Source: Pseudoalteromonas sp. '520P1 No. 423'
GTDB lineage: Bacteria; Pseudomonadota; Gammaproteobacteria; Enterobacterales; Alteromonadaceae
Direction of reading: 5' to 3'
DNA: 64,000 nucleotides
Assembly (NCBI RefSeq): GCF_001269985.1
Contig: NZ_BBZB01000001.1
Coordinates: 868,001 to 932,000, forward strand
The notes below the pieces were generated by a model that saw only the letters and a list, made by a program, of their open reading frames with translations, did no database searches and was not told where the DNA came from. Of the stretch, positions 1 to 9,643 are shown piece after piece. Position 1 is the first letter of the stretch. Every line of letters starts with the position of its first letter. Both the position numbers and the translations under genes were made by a program.

Positions 1-2
1 AT

Positions 3-1055
3 ACTTATGTAAATGGCCGTATGATGCGAGATAAATTAATTTTGCATGCAATCCGCCAAGCTTTTGAGGAAATCCAGCCGGATTATGATGTACCTGCGTT
101 TGTTTTATATTTAGAAATCGATCCACTTCAAGTTGATGTTAATGTGCATCCAGCTAAACACGAGGTGCGTTTTCATCAAGCGCGTTTAATTCATGATTTT
201 ATTTTACAGGCAGTTAAACAGTTGGCCAAACAAACTGTTTTAATGAGTGAACCTGCAGCACCCATACACCAAGATGAAGATGAAGATGATGTACCTTTCT
301 CTTTATCTGATTATTTACCTGTTGAACCAACTGCAAACACAAGTTATTCATCAGGTAGCGGTTCTCAACAAGCACGTGCACCGCAAGCTCCTAGAGAAAA
401 CGTGAGTTATCAGCAACAACAAAAAGTAAATGCATTTTATCAAGGCATTGGTGAGCAAGCTGCGCAACATTTTGATAATGTGAATGAGCTATCAACTTCA
501 GAACATGATGACTTTCAAAAAAATCAAGTCGCGATAAAGCAAAAAGAAATCATCGGACTTAATGGTGGTGCTTGTATTATTAAACAAGATGATGAGATTT
601 ATTTAGGTCATTTTAAATCGATATTAGCTGATTTTTGGCAAGCAGAAATTGAAAAGTCAGGAGAGTTAACCGGACGTCCGTTATTATTGCCTGTGCGTAT
701 AAATGTCACTGAAGCAGACTTAGCTATCATTAAAGAGAGTTTATCTTGGTTAAACATTTTAGGTTATGACCTTCAGCTTTCGACTAGTTTTATTATGATT
801 AAAAAGTTACCAGCGTGTATTTATTCAGGAGACGTTAACTTAGTTGTTGATAAATTGATTGAAGTATCTAAAATGAATTGTTCCGATATTAGTTCGTGGT
901 TGGATTGGCAATCGAATTGGACTGCTAAAAATTACTTTTCAACGGATGTTAATAATGGTTTGATTGATTTTATTCAAAGAAAACCAGAATTAATGCGCTT
1001 AATTTCACAAAATGCGGTTAAAATAGATTTAACCGAATATTTAAGCCAATTATAG
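3..1055 (+). CDS. mutL: DNA mismatch repair protein MutL (5'-truncated by window edge)
   Basis: The reading frame is open from base 3 and begins in the conserved segment YVNGRMMRD, which in MutL lies late in the N-terminal ATPase/transducer region, so the gene starts upstream of the window. About 350 residues remain: the end of the transducer domain (through [14 protein letters not shown]), a Gln/Ser/Pro-rich linker at roughly residues 75-160 of the fragment, and the C-terminal dimerisation domain (from about [11 protein letters not shown]). MutL couples MutS mismatch recognition to downstream repair factors. No DQHAxxExxxxE endonuclease motif is visible, as is usual for gammaproteobacteria that use MutH or Dam-directed repair; dam is also in this window. 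The miaA gene follows after 14 bp, the common mutL-miaA-hfq-hflX arrangement. Confidence 0.95.
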   Translation, partial: TYVNGRMMRDKLILHAIRQAFEEIQPDYDVPAFVLYLEIDPLQVDVNVHPAKHEVRFHQARLIHDFILQAVKQLAKQTVLMSEPAAPIHQDEDEDDVPFSLSDYLPVEPTANTSYSSGSGSQQARAPQAPRENVSYQQQQKVNAFYQGIGEQAAQHFDNVNELSTSEHDDFQKNQVAIKQKEIIGLNGGACIIKQDDEIYLGHFKSILADFWQAEIEKSGELTGRPLLLPVRINVTEADLAIIKESLSWLNILGYDLQLSTSFIMIKKLPACIYSGDVNLVVDKLIEVSKMNCSDISSWLDWQSNWTAKNYFSTDVNNGLIDFIQRKPELMRLISQNAVKIDLTEYLSQL

Positions 1056-1069
1056 CGGAAAATAAGCAA

Positions 1070-1984
1070 TTGAGTTTACCAGTTATTTTTTTGATGGGCC
1101 CGACAGCTGCGGGTAAAACAGATTTAGCGATACAGCTATGTCAAACCTTAAACACTGAAGTGATTAGCGTTGATTCAGCTCTAGTATATCGAGATATGGA
1201 TATTGGCACGGCTAAGCCGAGTGCTGATGAACTTGCTCAGGCTCCGCATCATTTAATTGATATGTTAGATCCATCAGAGGTTTATTCAACGGCAAACTTT
1301 TGCACTGATGCTTTAAATAAAATAGAAGCGTTACATGCACAAGGGAAAATTCCATTGCTTGTTGGCGGTACTATGATGTATTTCAAAAGTTTATTAGAGG
1401 GGATTTCACCCTTACCTGAAGCTGATGTTGAAATTCGTAAACACCTTGAAATAGAAGCAAATGAAAAAGGCTGGCCTGCACTACATGAAGAGTTAACCTC
1501 TGTAGATCCTGTAGCAGCTAGCAGAATTAGTGAAAACGACTCTCAACGCATTAACCGCGCGTTGGAAGTATATCGAATCACAGGTAAACCTATGTCTGAA
1601 CTGCAAAATGTTAAGACTGGGGCTTTACCTTATAAAGTATTGCAATTTGCAATAGCACCTGAAGATCGCAGCGTTTTACATCAGAGAATAGAACAACGAT
1701 TTAAAATAATGTTAGATCAGGGGTTTGAAAAAGAAGTTAAGGCCTTATATAACAGAGAGGACCTTAATGTAAAATTACCTTCTATCCGGTGTGTTGGTTA
1801 TCGCCAAATGTGGGATTATTTCGAAGGTGATATTGATTACGACGAAATGGTTTTTCGTGGCATAGTTGCGACAAGACAATTAGCAAAAAGACAATTAACT
1901 TGGTTAAGAGGCTGGGAAAATGTAACTTGGCTTGAGTCAGGTGCAGAAGAAAACTTGCATCGTGTGATATCTTCGCTAAGCTAG
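1070..1984 (+). CDS. miaA: tRNA dimethylallyltransferase MiaA
   Basis: The 304-residue protein has the P-loop GPTAAGKTD near residue 10 and the terminal [13 protein letters not shown] segment typical of MiaA. The enzyme prenylates A37 of tRNAs that read UNN codons. The start is a TTG at 1070, since there is no in-frame ATG before the P-loop; this fits the family N-terminus, where the P-loop begins about ten residues in. It sits 14 bp after mutL and upstream of hfq, the order known from Escherichia coli, where hfq is also transcribed from promoters inside miaA. Length is normal for the family. Confidence 0.96.
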   Translation: MSLPVIFLMGPTAAGKTDLAIQLCQTLNTEVISVDSALVYRDMDIGTAKPSADELAQAPHHLIDMLDPSEVYSTANFCTDALNKIEALHAQGKIPLLVGGTMMYFKSLLEGISPLPEADVEIRKHLEIEANEKGWPALHEELTSVDPVAASRISENDSQRINRALEVYRITGKPMSELQNVKTGALPYKVLQFAIAPEDRSVLHQRIEQRFKIMLDQGFEKEVKALYNREDLNVKLPSIRCVGYRQMWDYFEGDIDYDEMVFRGIVATRQLAKRQLTWLRGWENVTWLESGAEENLHRVISSLS

Positions 1985-2069
1985 TAACATTAACAAAAAA
2001 ATTATGAAATCTTATACTTAAAGATTTTTTATTACTTAATAATAACACCTAAAGCTAAGGAAAATAATA

Positions 2070-2339
2070 ATGGCAAAGGGGCAATCATTGCAAGACCCAT
2101 TTTTGAATGCATTACGTCGTGAGCGCATTCCAGTATCAATTTATTTAGTTAATGGCATTAAATTACAAGGTAAGGTTCAATCTTTTGACCAATTTGTAAT
2201 TCTTCTGGAAAATACAGTAAACCAAATGGTTTACAAACATGCTATTTCTACAGTTGTTCCTGCAAGAGCAATTAACTTCCAATCGACTCCAACTGGTTCT
2301 GAAACACCTGAGAACACAGAGGAAGGCGATACATTTTAA
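2070..2339 (+). CDS. hfq: RNA chaperone Hfq
   Basis: The 89-residue product has the Sm1 motif near residues 8-50 ([20 protein letters not shown]) and the Sm2 motif containing [10 protein letters not shown], which is diagnostic of Hfq. The hexamer binds small RNAs and AU-rich mRNA segments and promotes sRNA-mRNA pairing. The tail after residue 68 is short, acidic and Thr/Glu-rich. A ribosome-binding site of the AAGG type precedes the ATG. hflX follows after 15 bp. Confidence 0.98.
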   Translation: MAKGQSLQDPFLNALRRERIPVSIYLVNGIKLQGKVQSFDQFVILLENTVNQMVYKHAISTVVPARAINFQSTPTGSETPENTEEGDTF

Positions 2340-2354
2340 TTAGGAGTTTAATGT

Positions 2355-3653
2355 TTGTTTGACCGTTATGAAGCCGGTGAGCAGGCAGTCTTAGTTCATA
2401 TAGAATTTCCAAAAGAGCATGATCGTGAAGATCTGAATGAATTGGAAATGTTAGTTTCTTCTGCGGGTGTTAATTCCTTGGCGGTAGTGCAAGGCTCCCG
2501 TCAAAAACCGCATGCCAAATTTTTTGTTGGTACTGGTAAAGCAGAAGAGATAGCTGAGGTTGTTCAAATGCATCAAGCCGATGTGGTTATATTTAATCAT
2601 GTATTAACCCCATCTCAAGAAAGAAACCTCGAAGTTGTTTGTCAATGTAGGGTGCTAGATCGTACTACCTTAATTTTAGATATTTTTGCGCAACGTGCAC
2701 GAACCCATGAAGGTAAGTTACAAGTAGAACTAGCACAATTACGTCACATTTCTACTCGTTTGATCCGAGGCTGGACTCACCTAGAGAGACAAAAAGGGGG
2801 GATTGGTTTACGCGGACCAGGTGAAACGCAGTTAGAAACAGATAGACGTTTGATCCGTGGTAAAATTAAAAATATTCAAAAGCGTTTAGAAAAAGTAGCC
2901 AAGCAACGAGATCAAGGTCGCAGAGCGCGTAGTCGTAATGAAATTCCTACTTTATCTTTAGTGGGTTATACCAATGCAGGTAAGTCCTCATTGTTTAATC
3001 AGATGGCTAATGCTGATGTGTATGCTGCAGACCAATTGTTCGCAACACTCGATCCTACACTACGTAAAATAGAGATCGCAGATGTTGGTAGTACTATTTT
3101 AGCCGATACCGTAGGTTTTATTCGCCATTTACCGCATGATTTAGTTTCGGCTTTTAAAGCGACCTTAACTGAAACACGTGAAGCTGATTTACAGCTCCAT
3201 GTAATTGATGTAGCGGATGAAAGGCGACAAGAAAATATTGAACAAGTAAATGCTGTTTTAAAAGAAATTGAGGCTGATGAAGTACCTCAATTATTAATTT
3301 ATAACAAAATTGATTTGGTTGAAGAATTATCACCCCGTATAGATCGTGATGATGAAGGTAACCCTATTCGAGTATGGTTATCAGCTCAAACTGGTGCTGG
3401 CTGCGAGTTATTACTTGAAGCAATTAGTGAGAGATTATCGGATCAAGTTTTAGCTTGTACTCTTGAATTATCAGGGAAATATGGTGCTTTAAGAGGTGCC
3501 TTGTATCGTTTGAGTTGTATTACAGACGAGCAATTTGATGATTTAGGCAATTGGTTACTTGATATCAGATTACCTATGATTGATTGGAATCGATTAAAAA
3601 AAGAGTTTGGTAACGAAATTGATGAATTAATCAAATTAGATCAGCTAAGCTGA
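2355..3653 (+). CDS. hflX: Ribosome-associated GTPase HflX
   Basis: The 432-residue GTPase has an N-terminal HflX domain, G1 GYTNAGKS (residues 204-211), G3 DTVGF (251-255) and G4 NKID (317-320). HflX is known to rescue or split stalled ribosomes, particularly under heat stress. The start is TTG at 2355: the nearby ATG at 2351 is in another frame and reaches a stop after three codons, while the TTG gives the family N-terminus MFDRYEAGEQA and has a TAGGAG ribosome-binding site about 8 bp upstream. It is probably co-transcribed with hfq. Confidence 0.97.
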   Translation: MFDRYEAGEQAVLVHIEFPKEHDREDLNELEMLVSSAGVNSLAVVQGSRQKPHAKFFVGTGKAEEIAEVVQMHQADVVIFNHVLTPSQERNLEVVCQCRVLDRTTLILDIFAQRARTHEGKLQVELAQLRHISTRLIRGWTHLERQKGGIGLRGPGETQLETDRRLIRGKIKNIQKRLEKVAKQRDQGRRARSRNEIPTLSLVGYTNAGKSSLFNQMANADVYAADQLFATLDPTLRKIEIADVGSTILADTVGFIRHLPHDLVSAFKATLTETREADLQLHVIDVADERRQENIEQVNAVLKEIEADEVPQLLIYNKIDLVEELSPRIDRDDEGNPIRVWLSAQTGAGCELLLEAISERLSDQVLACTLELSGKYGALRGALYRLSCITDEQFDDLGNWLLDIRLPMIDWNRLKKEFGNEIDELIKLDQLS

Positions 3654-3829
3654 TTTATTATGAAAACGGTCAGAAATTTGTTAACTTATTCAAAGGTGTA
3701 AAAAAGCGTTGTATTATTTTTAGACTTTTAAAACGCAAATAGATCAATTCCATTAAGTTAATGATTATATATTTATCGGAATTGGTATTAACCTAACTTA
3801 TTTATTTTATATAACATTGGAGTAGTGCT

Positions 3830-5008
3830 ATGGCCTGGAATGAGCCGGGTAACAATGGTAATAAAAACAACGATCCTTGGAAAAATAAAGGCGGACGCGA
3901 TCAAGGTCCACCTGATTTAGATGAGGTATTTCGTAAATATAGCGACAAACTAGGTGGTATGTTTGGCGGTAATGGTGGTGGCAATAATAAAGGCGATAGC
4001 AACCTAAGTGGTATGGCTATTGGTTTTGTTTTAGTGATTGCACTTGTTGTTTGGGCTTTAAGTGGTATTTACACTATTAAAGAGGCTGAGCGCGGTATTA
4101 TTTTACGATTTGGCCAATTCCATTCAATCTCAGATCCGGGTCTTCGTTGGAAAATGACTTTTATTGATAGAGTTATTCCAGTTGAAATCGAAGCTGTTCG
4201 TTCGTTATCTGCTTCAGGCTTTATGCTGACTGAAGATGAAAATGTTGTAAGTGTTGAATTTGTTGTGCAATACCGTGTAACAGATCCACGTGCTTATCTT
4301 TTCAGCGTGACAGATGCCGATCATAGTTTACAGCAAGCTTTAGATAGTGCACTTCGTTATGTTGTTGGTCATTCATCAATGGATGATATTCTGACAAAAG
4401 GTCGTGAAGAAATACGCCAAAAAACTTGGGATGAACTAACAAAAATTATTGAACCTTATAACTTAGGTTTAATTTTAACTGACGTTAACTTTAAAGATGC
4501 CCGCCCACCTGGTGAAGTAAAAGATGCATTTGATGATGCAATTGCTGCACAAGAAGATGAAGTACGTTTTGTACGTGAAGCAGAAGCTTATGAGCGTGAA
4601 ATTGAACCTCAAGCTCGTGGTCAAGTAACACGTATGACACAAGAAGCTGAAGGTTACAAAGAACGTGTAACGTTAGAAGCGGAAGGTGAAGTTGCACGTT
4701 TTAATAAGTTACTTCCTGAATATCAAATGGCTAAAGATGTAACACGTCAGCGTTTATATATTGAAGCGATGGAAGATGTTTTAGGTAGCACTTCAAAAGT
4801 ATTAGTTGATGTCAAAGGTGGTAACAACATGATGTACTTACCACTGGATAAAATTATGCAAAATAGCCAAGGCGGTACAGTTACTTTACCTAAAGTAAGT
4901 GACCTACAAAACTTAAGACAAAAAATGGGTAACTCTCGAGGCAATAACAGCCAAGTAAATAGTTCATCTGATCGTTTTGCAACTGATAGATTTGGTAATG
5001 GGAGATAA
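3830..5008 (+). CDS. hflK: FtsH protease modulator HflK
   Basis: The 392-residue protein starts with a Gly/Asn/Lys-rich cytoplasmic tail, has one transmembrane segment around residues 62-84, and then an SPFH/band-7 domain and a long charged helix (about residues 250-300). HflK and HflC assemble into a large inner-membrane cage around the FtsH protease. The protein ends in a polar Ser/Asn-rich tail. Only 2 bp separate it from hflC, so the two are translationally linked. The 176 bp from hflX leave room for a separate promoter. Confidence 0.97.
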   Translation: MAWNEPGNNGNKNNDPWKNKGGRDQGPPDLDEVFRKYSDKLGGMFGGNGGGNNKGDSNLSGMAIGFVLVIALVVWALSGIYTIKEAERGIILRFGQFHSISDPGLRWKMTFIDRVIPVEIEAVRSLSASGFMLTEDENVVSVEFVVQYRVTDPRAYLFSVTDADHSLQQALDSALRYVVGHSSMDDILTKGREEIRQKTWDELTKIIEPYNLGLILTDVNFKDARPPGEVKDAFDDAIAAQEDEVRFVREAEAYEREIEPQARGQVTRMTQEAEGYKERVTLEAEGEVARFNKLLPEYQMAKDVTRQRLYIEAMEDVLGSTSKVLVDVKGGNNMMYLPLDKIMQNSQGGTVTLPKVSDLQNLRQKMGNSRGNNSQVNSSSDRFATDRFGNGR

Positions 5009-5010
5009 GA

Positions 5011-5889
5011 ATGAAGAACTTTATTTTAGCTAGTATTGTTGTTGTATTATTTTTATCTTTTTCTTCAGTGTTTGTTGTTTTTGAAGGACAGAACGCCATC
5101 GTTCTTCAATTTTCAAAAGTAAAAAAAGACACTGATGATCAAGCCGTTGTATACCCACCAGGTTTACATTTAAAAGTACCATTTATTACACAGGTACGTA
5201 AACTTGATGCACGTATTCAAACTTTAGATGGTGCACCAGACCGCTTTGTGACAAGTGAGAAAAAAGACTTAATTGTTGACTCATATGTTAAATGGCGAAT
5301 TAAAGATTTCAGTGCATATTACCTGCGTGCACGTGGTGATAAACAATATGCTGAAACTTTATTGAAACAAAAAGTAAATAATGGTTTAAGAACTAATTTC
5401 GGTTCAAGAACGATTAAAGAAATTGTGTCAGGAAAGCGAAGTGAATTAATGCGTGATGCGCTAACTCAAGTTTCTGAAAGTGCCAATGAACTAGGAATAG
5501 AAGTACTTGATGTACGTGTTAAACAGATTAACTTACCTACTGAAGTAAGTAACTCTATTTTCCAACGTATGCGTGCTGAGCGAACTGCTGTTGCTAAAGA
5601 GCATAGATCGGAAGGTCGTGAAAAATCAGAAACGATTAGAGCGGGTGTTGATCGTCGTGTAACAGTGATGCTTGCAGAAGCAGAGCGTAACGCAAGAACA
5701 GTTCGTGGTGAAGGTGATGCAGATGCTGCTAAAATTTATGCTGAGTCATATTCTAAAGATGCTGAATTTTATACTTTCTTACGTAGCTTAGACGCATATA
5801 AGTCTACATTTAATTCTAAGAGTGATGTAATGGTGCTTGCACCTGATAGCGACTTCTTTAAATTTATGAAAGGTGTTGAAGGTAAGTAG
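5011..5889 (+). CDS. hflC: FtsH protease modulator HflC
   Basis: The 292-residue SPFH protein has an N-terminal signal-anchor (residues about 4-24) followed by the band-7 domain (VVFEGQNAIVLQF onward) and a charged helix with the RVTVMLAEAERNA segment. It pairs with HflK to regulate FtsH at the inner membrane. A GGGAG ribosome-binding site lies in the end of hflK, just upstream of the ATG. Length is close to that of the E. coli protein. A strong hairpin terminator follows. Confidence 0.97.
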   Translation: MKNFILASIVVVLFLSFSSVFVVFEGQNAIVLQFSKVKKDTDDQAVVYPPGLHLKVPFITQVRKLDARIQTLDGAPDRFVTSEKKDLIVDSYVKWRIKDFSAYYLRARGDKQYAETLLKQKVNNGLRTNFGSRTIKEIVSGKRSELMRDALTQVSESANELGIEVLDVRVKQINLPTEVSNSIFQRMRAERTAVAKEHRSEGREKSETIRAGVDRRVTVMLAEAERNARTVRGEGDADAAKIYAESYSKDAEFYTFLRSLDAYKSTFNSKSDVMVLAPDSDFFKFMKGVEGK

Positions 5890-5925
5890 CTTAAGCTAAG
5901 CAATTACTTTTAATATTTAGATTAT

Positions 5926-5957
5926 AAAAAAACCTCACTTAATAGTGAGGTTTTTTT
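5926..5957. terminator. Bidirectional intrinsic terminator after hflC
   Basis: A perfect 9-bp stem (AACCTCACT, loop TAAT, AGTGAGGTT; 5931-5952) has a run of A on its left and of T on its right. It lies between the convergent hflC and the minus-strand protease gene and can serve both. Confidence 0.9.
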
Positions 5958-5979
5958 GTTTTGAATAAATAGTGGAAAT

Positions 5980-6867
5980 TTAGCTGTTTGCTTTTTTCGG
6001 CTCTAAGCTAATCAACCATTGAGTAAACTCAGTATCGTACTGTGTGCCCCATTCTTTTACTAAAGCTTGATAGCGTGTATAAAAGCCTTTGCGTGTTAGT
6101 GTAAGCATTTTATCAATCTGATCCCTGTGATTTTCCATCATAAAACGTACTGCTAAATAGCCCCAATCATAAACACGCTCACTGCCGCCATTGGTTTCAT
6201 AACTGGTATTAAAAAGCTCACTTAATTTATATGATTTTTTAATACCGTTTTCAATTGCACGTGAATTATCATTACCTTGGGCTATATATTCTGCAATACC
6301 TTCACTCCACCATACTAAGTGAGGTAACAAAGGGGCTGGTTTAGGGCAATACTCAGGTGCTGAATGTGAATCGTGTAATGATGAGCAAAAATCGCCATAC
6401 ATATTAAAGCGACCATCTAAATAATGAATATATTCATGACGTAAATTCCAAATTTGTCCTTTCTTTTGGTAAGCCACAAATTCCGCGTGATTACCTTTCA
6501 CATGAGGTAGGCCTTCTAAATACATACCGCCATTATCAGATGGCACATCAAAGTGTTTGGTAACGTGTTTTACGTAAGAATCTCTATTTGCATATATATT
6601 AGCGCGCATACTATGATTGTTATCGTTTGCTACAGGTTTATTTTTACTATTAAAAGTTTTGTGAAAATCAGACTCTCTTTCACTAAGCATAATACACGCT
6701 TGTTTTATTAATTCAGGCGTTAATGCTTCAGAGCGAATCGTGATAGTTGGGCTACAGTCATGTACTTGAGATAATACAGAGTCTAAAGACGGGGTGTTTT
6801 TTTGCATTGCATAGCAATTAGCGCTAGCTAAAACAGCAATAGATAAGGCTGTAAGAATCGTTTTCAT
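5980..6867 (-). CDS. Secreted minimal M9 (collagenase-type) zinc metallopeptidase
   Basis: The 295-residue protein has a signal peptide (cleavage likely after NCYA, residue 20) and the zinc-protease motif HEYIH at residues 144-148 within HEYIHYLDGRF, the signature of microbial collagenases of peptidase family M9. The third zinc ligand is probably E189 in WWSEGIAEY, equivalent to the Glu before Gly in clostridial ColG. Known M9 enzymes are large (around 800-1100 residues) with an N-terminal activator domain and C-terminal PKD or PPC domains; here only the catalytic half is present. Four cysteines (C38, C58, C161, C174) could form two disulfides; C161 and C174 bracket a short insertion between the HExxH helix and the Glu ligand. 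Collagen as substrate is not assured without the activator domain. Confidence 0.82.
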   Translation of the reverse strand: MKTILTALSIAVLASANCYAMQKNTPSLDSVLSQVHDCSPTITIRSEALTPELIKQACIMLSERESDFHKTFNSKNKPVANDNNHSMRANIYANRDSYVKHVTKHFDVPSDNGGMYLEGLPHVKGNHAEFVAYQKKGQIWNLRHEYIHYLDGRFNMYGDFCSSLHDSHSAPEYCPKPAPLLPHLVWWSEGIAEYIAQGNDNSRAIENGIKKSYKLSELFNTSYETNGGSERVYDWGYLAVRFMMENHRDQIDKMLTLTRKGFYTRYQALVKEWGTQYDTEFTQWLISLEPKKANS

Positions 6868-6958
6868 ATTTATTGTATATTTTATATTGTGTAGCTTTAT
6901 TTAATCATCATTAAAAAAAAATGTAAACTATAGTAATTATTGACTACTAAGATCTTAT

Positions 6959-7168
6959 ATCACTTTAGATACCGTTTTCTTAGCATTAGCATTAGCATTA
7001 GCATTAGCGTTATTACTTATGATTGAAGGTTTAATACCAGCCTTATTTCCAAATAAATGGAGGCAGTATTTAGCTAAGCTATCAAATCAATCAAGTAAAA
7101 GCATACGAATGATAGGTATTTCACTTATAGTGATTGGTTGGCTTTTGTTTCTGTTTGTTAGACATTAG
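6959..7168 (+). CDS. DUF2065 (YjeT-type) small membrane protein with non-canonical start
   Basis: The frame encodes a two-helix membrane protein: a Leu-Ala-rich helix, then MIEGLIPALFPNKWRQYL, then a C-terminal hydrophobic helix ending FLFVRH. This matches the DUF2065/YjeT family (about 65 residues), which lies between hflC and purA in E. coli as here. No ATG, GTG or TTG exists in this frame between the upstream stop (6941) and ATG 7019; that ATG would remove the first helix. By alignment with the family the start should be near 6959, where the codon is ATC. Either a rare ATC start is used, or the gene is start-damaged or N-terminally shortened to 49 residues. The function of the family is unknown. 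Confidence 0.7.
   Translation: MTLDTVFLALALALALALLLMIEGLIPALFPNKWRQYLAKLSNQSSKSIRMIGISLIVIGWLLFLFVRH
6980..7009 (+). repeat. Hexanucleotide microsatellite (TTAGCA) in DUF2065 gene
   Basis: Four perfect copies of TTAGCA plus a fifth differing in its last base encode a Leu-Ala run within the first transmembrane helix. A unit of 6 bp keeps the frame, so copy-number change would lengthen or shorten the helix by two residues. Confidence 0.85.
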
Positions 7169-7273
7169 ACCTGAGTTTGATAAAATTGAGTAATTTATAT
7201 TTTTCTTAAGAATCAGTAAATTAAAGCTTCTTGTGTTTTTATTTTTACTTTTTGTTGTAAAAATATGCAAAAT

Positions 7274-7298
7274 TAGGTGATCTTCACCTATATTTTTT
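7274..7298 (+). terminator. Hairpin with T-run upstream of purA
   Basis: A 7-bp inverted repeat (TAGGTGA, loop TCT, TCACCTA; 7274-7290) is followed by a T-rich run. It may terminate transcription from the DUF2065 gene or form part of the purA control region; the sequence alone does not decide. Confidence 0.45.
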
Positions 7299-7303
7299 GT
7301 TAA

Positions 7304-8653
<1,350 letters not shown>

Positions 8654-8700
8654 ACCTGCATAGCAGTTTTGTTTTAGCCAATATTTGGTGAATGATAAAG

Positions 8701-8727
8701 AAAAGCTACTTTAGGGTAGCTTTTTTT
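8701..8727 (+). terminator. Intrinsic terminator after purA
   Basis: AAAAGCTAC pairs with GTAGCTTTT (8701-8724) around a 6-nt loop, followed by a run of T. It separates purA from motX. Confidence 0.88.
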
Positions 8728-8863
8728 ATAGCTAAATTTTAAGGTTCTTATAAAATTGGTTTGATTCTTGTATGTTTTTTAGGTGTCACTTAAGTTTGTC
8801 ATCTGTAACGGGTGTTATTTACGGCAGTCGCGTTATTATTAAGTTGAGTTAAAATTAACTATT

Positions 8864-9499
8864 ATGATGAAAGTTATATCTATGAAAAAATTATCAGTAT
8901 ATTTGTTTATATTATGTATTAGCCCTTTTTTTGCTAAGGCCGCAGCACCGCTTGAGGCTGTGCAAATATATACTCAAGATGAATTATTAGATTTAATTAA
9001 AAAAAATAGTCATTTAACACGAGTCAAATTAGATAATTGCCAGCTTGTTCAAGATATTGAAGCACGCGCTATGAAAATGAAAATCCCAGCTTATCAGTTT
9101 TTATTTGGTGATATGCTCGCTTATGCTGTGTGTGTTGACCGTGATGTAGAGCAAGGCATATATTATATGCGCTTGGCGGCAGAACAAGGTCTACCGGAGG
9201 CATTAGAGCAAATGGGGCGTTATTATCATTTAGCTAAATTTGTGCAAAAAGATTTAGATCAGGCCGTTATATATTTACGTGAAGCTGCTTCTTTAGGTAA
9301 CTTAAATGCACAAATGCGTTTGGTATCATTATTTAACCAAGGTGTTGGTAGCCCTAGAGATTATGAAGATGCTTATCGTTGGTTATTTAATTCAGTTACC
9401 GCAGATAAAAAAACACATAAAAAGATCACAAGTTTATTAAGCCAGCTGGCAGAAAAAATGCCGCCAAGTGTGATTAAGCGCGCCAAGCGTGCTCTGTAA
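8864..9499 (+). CDS. motX: Sodium-driven flagellar motor protein MotX
   Basis: The roughly 205-residue exported protein has a signal peptide ending near FFAKA and Sel1-like repeats (YYMRLAAEQGLPEALEQMGRYY; YLREAASLGNLNAQMRL). The segments YTQDELLDLI, CQLVQDIEARA and YEDAYRWLFNSVTAD are characteristic of MotX, part of the periplasmic T-ring that holds PomAB stators in Na+-driven polar flagella. ATG 8864 is the longest start, but the Met at 8882 (MKKLSVYLF) gives a more typical signal peptide. A purA-motX-rnr neighbourhood is known in Vibrio and relatives. No other flagellar gene is in the window. Confidence 0.92.
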   Translation: MMKVISMKKLSVYLFILCISPFFAKAAAPLEAVQIYTQDELLDLIKKNSHLTRVKLDNCQLVQDIEARAMKMKIPAYQFLFGDMLAYAVCVDRDVEQGIYYMRLAAEQGLPEALEQMGRYYHLAKFVQKDLDQAVIYLREAASLGNLNAQMRLVSLFNQGVGSPRDYEDAYRWLFNSVTADKKTHKKITSLLSQLAEKMPPSVIKRAKRAL

Positions 9500-9643
9500 T
9501 AAAGTTGTAAATTACAAAATAAATTTTTAGCGTCTTATATTTTTCAATAAATTGACGCTAAATAGCGCTAATCTTAAGTTCTCCTGTCTCATTCTTCGCT
9601 TTTGGTTTAAAATAACAACATATTCAATTCAAAAAGTCCTTTA

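Noticed and set aside
2351..2353. ATG as the start of hflX
   Set aside because: This ATG reaches a stop after three codons in its frame. The TTG at 2355 gives the conserved N-terminus.
4491..4697. Minus-strand frame rich in His and Leu inside hflK
   Set aside because: It is the antisense shadow of a biased coding sequence, with no ribosome-binding site or independent support. The same applies to the other antisense frames over argD, mscS, purA and the S-layer-like gene.
9526..9562. Stem-loop after motX (TTTAGCGTC/GACGCTAAA) as a terminator
   Set aside because: The loop is 19 nt and there is no T-run, so the evidence is too weak to call it.
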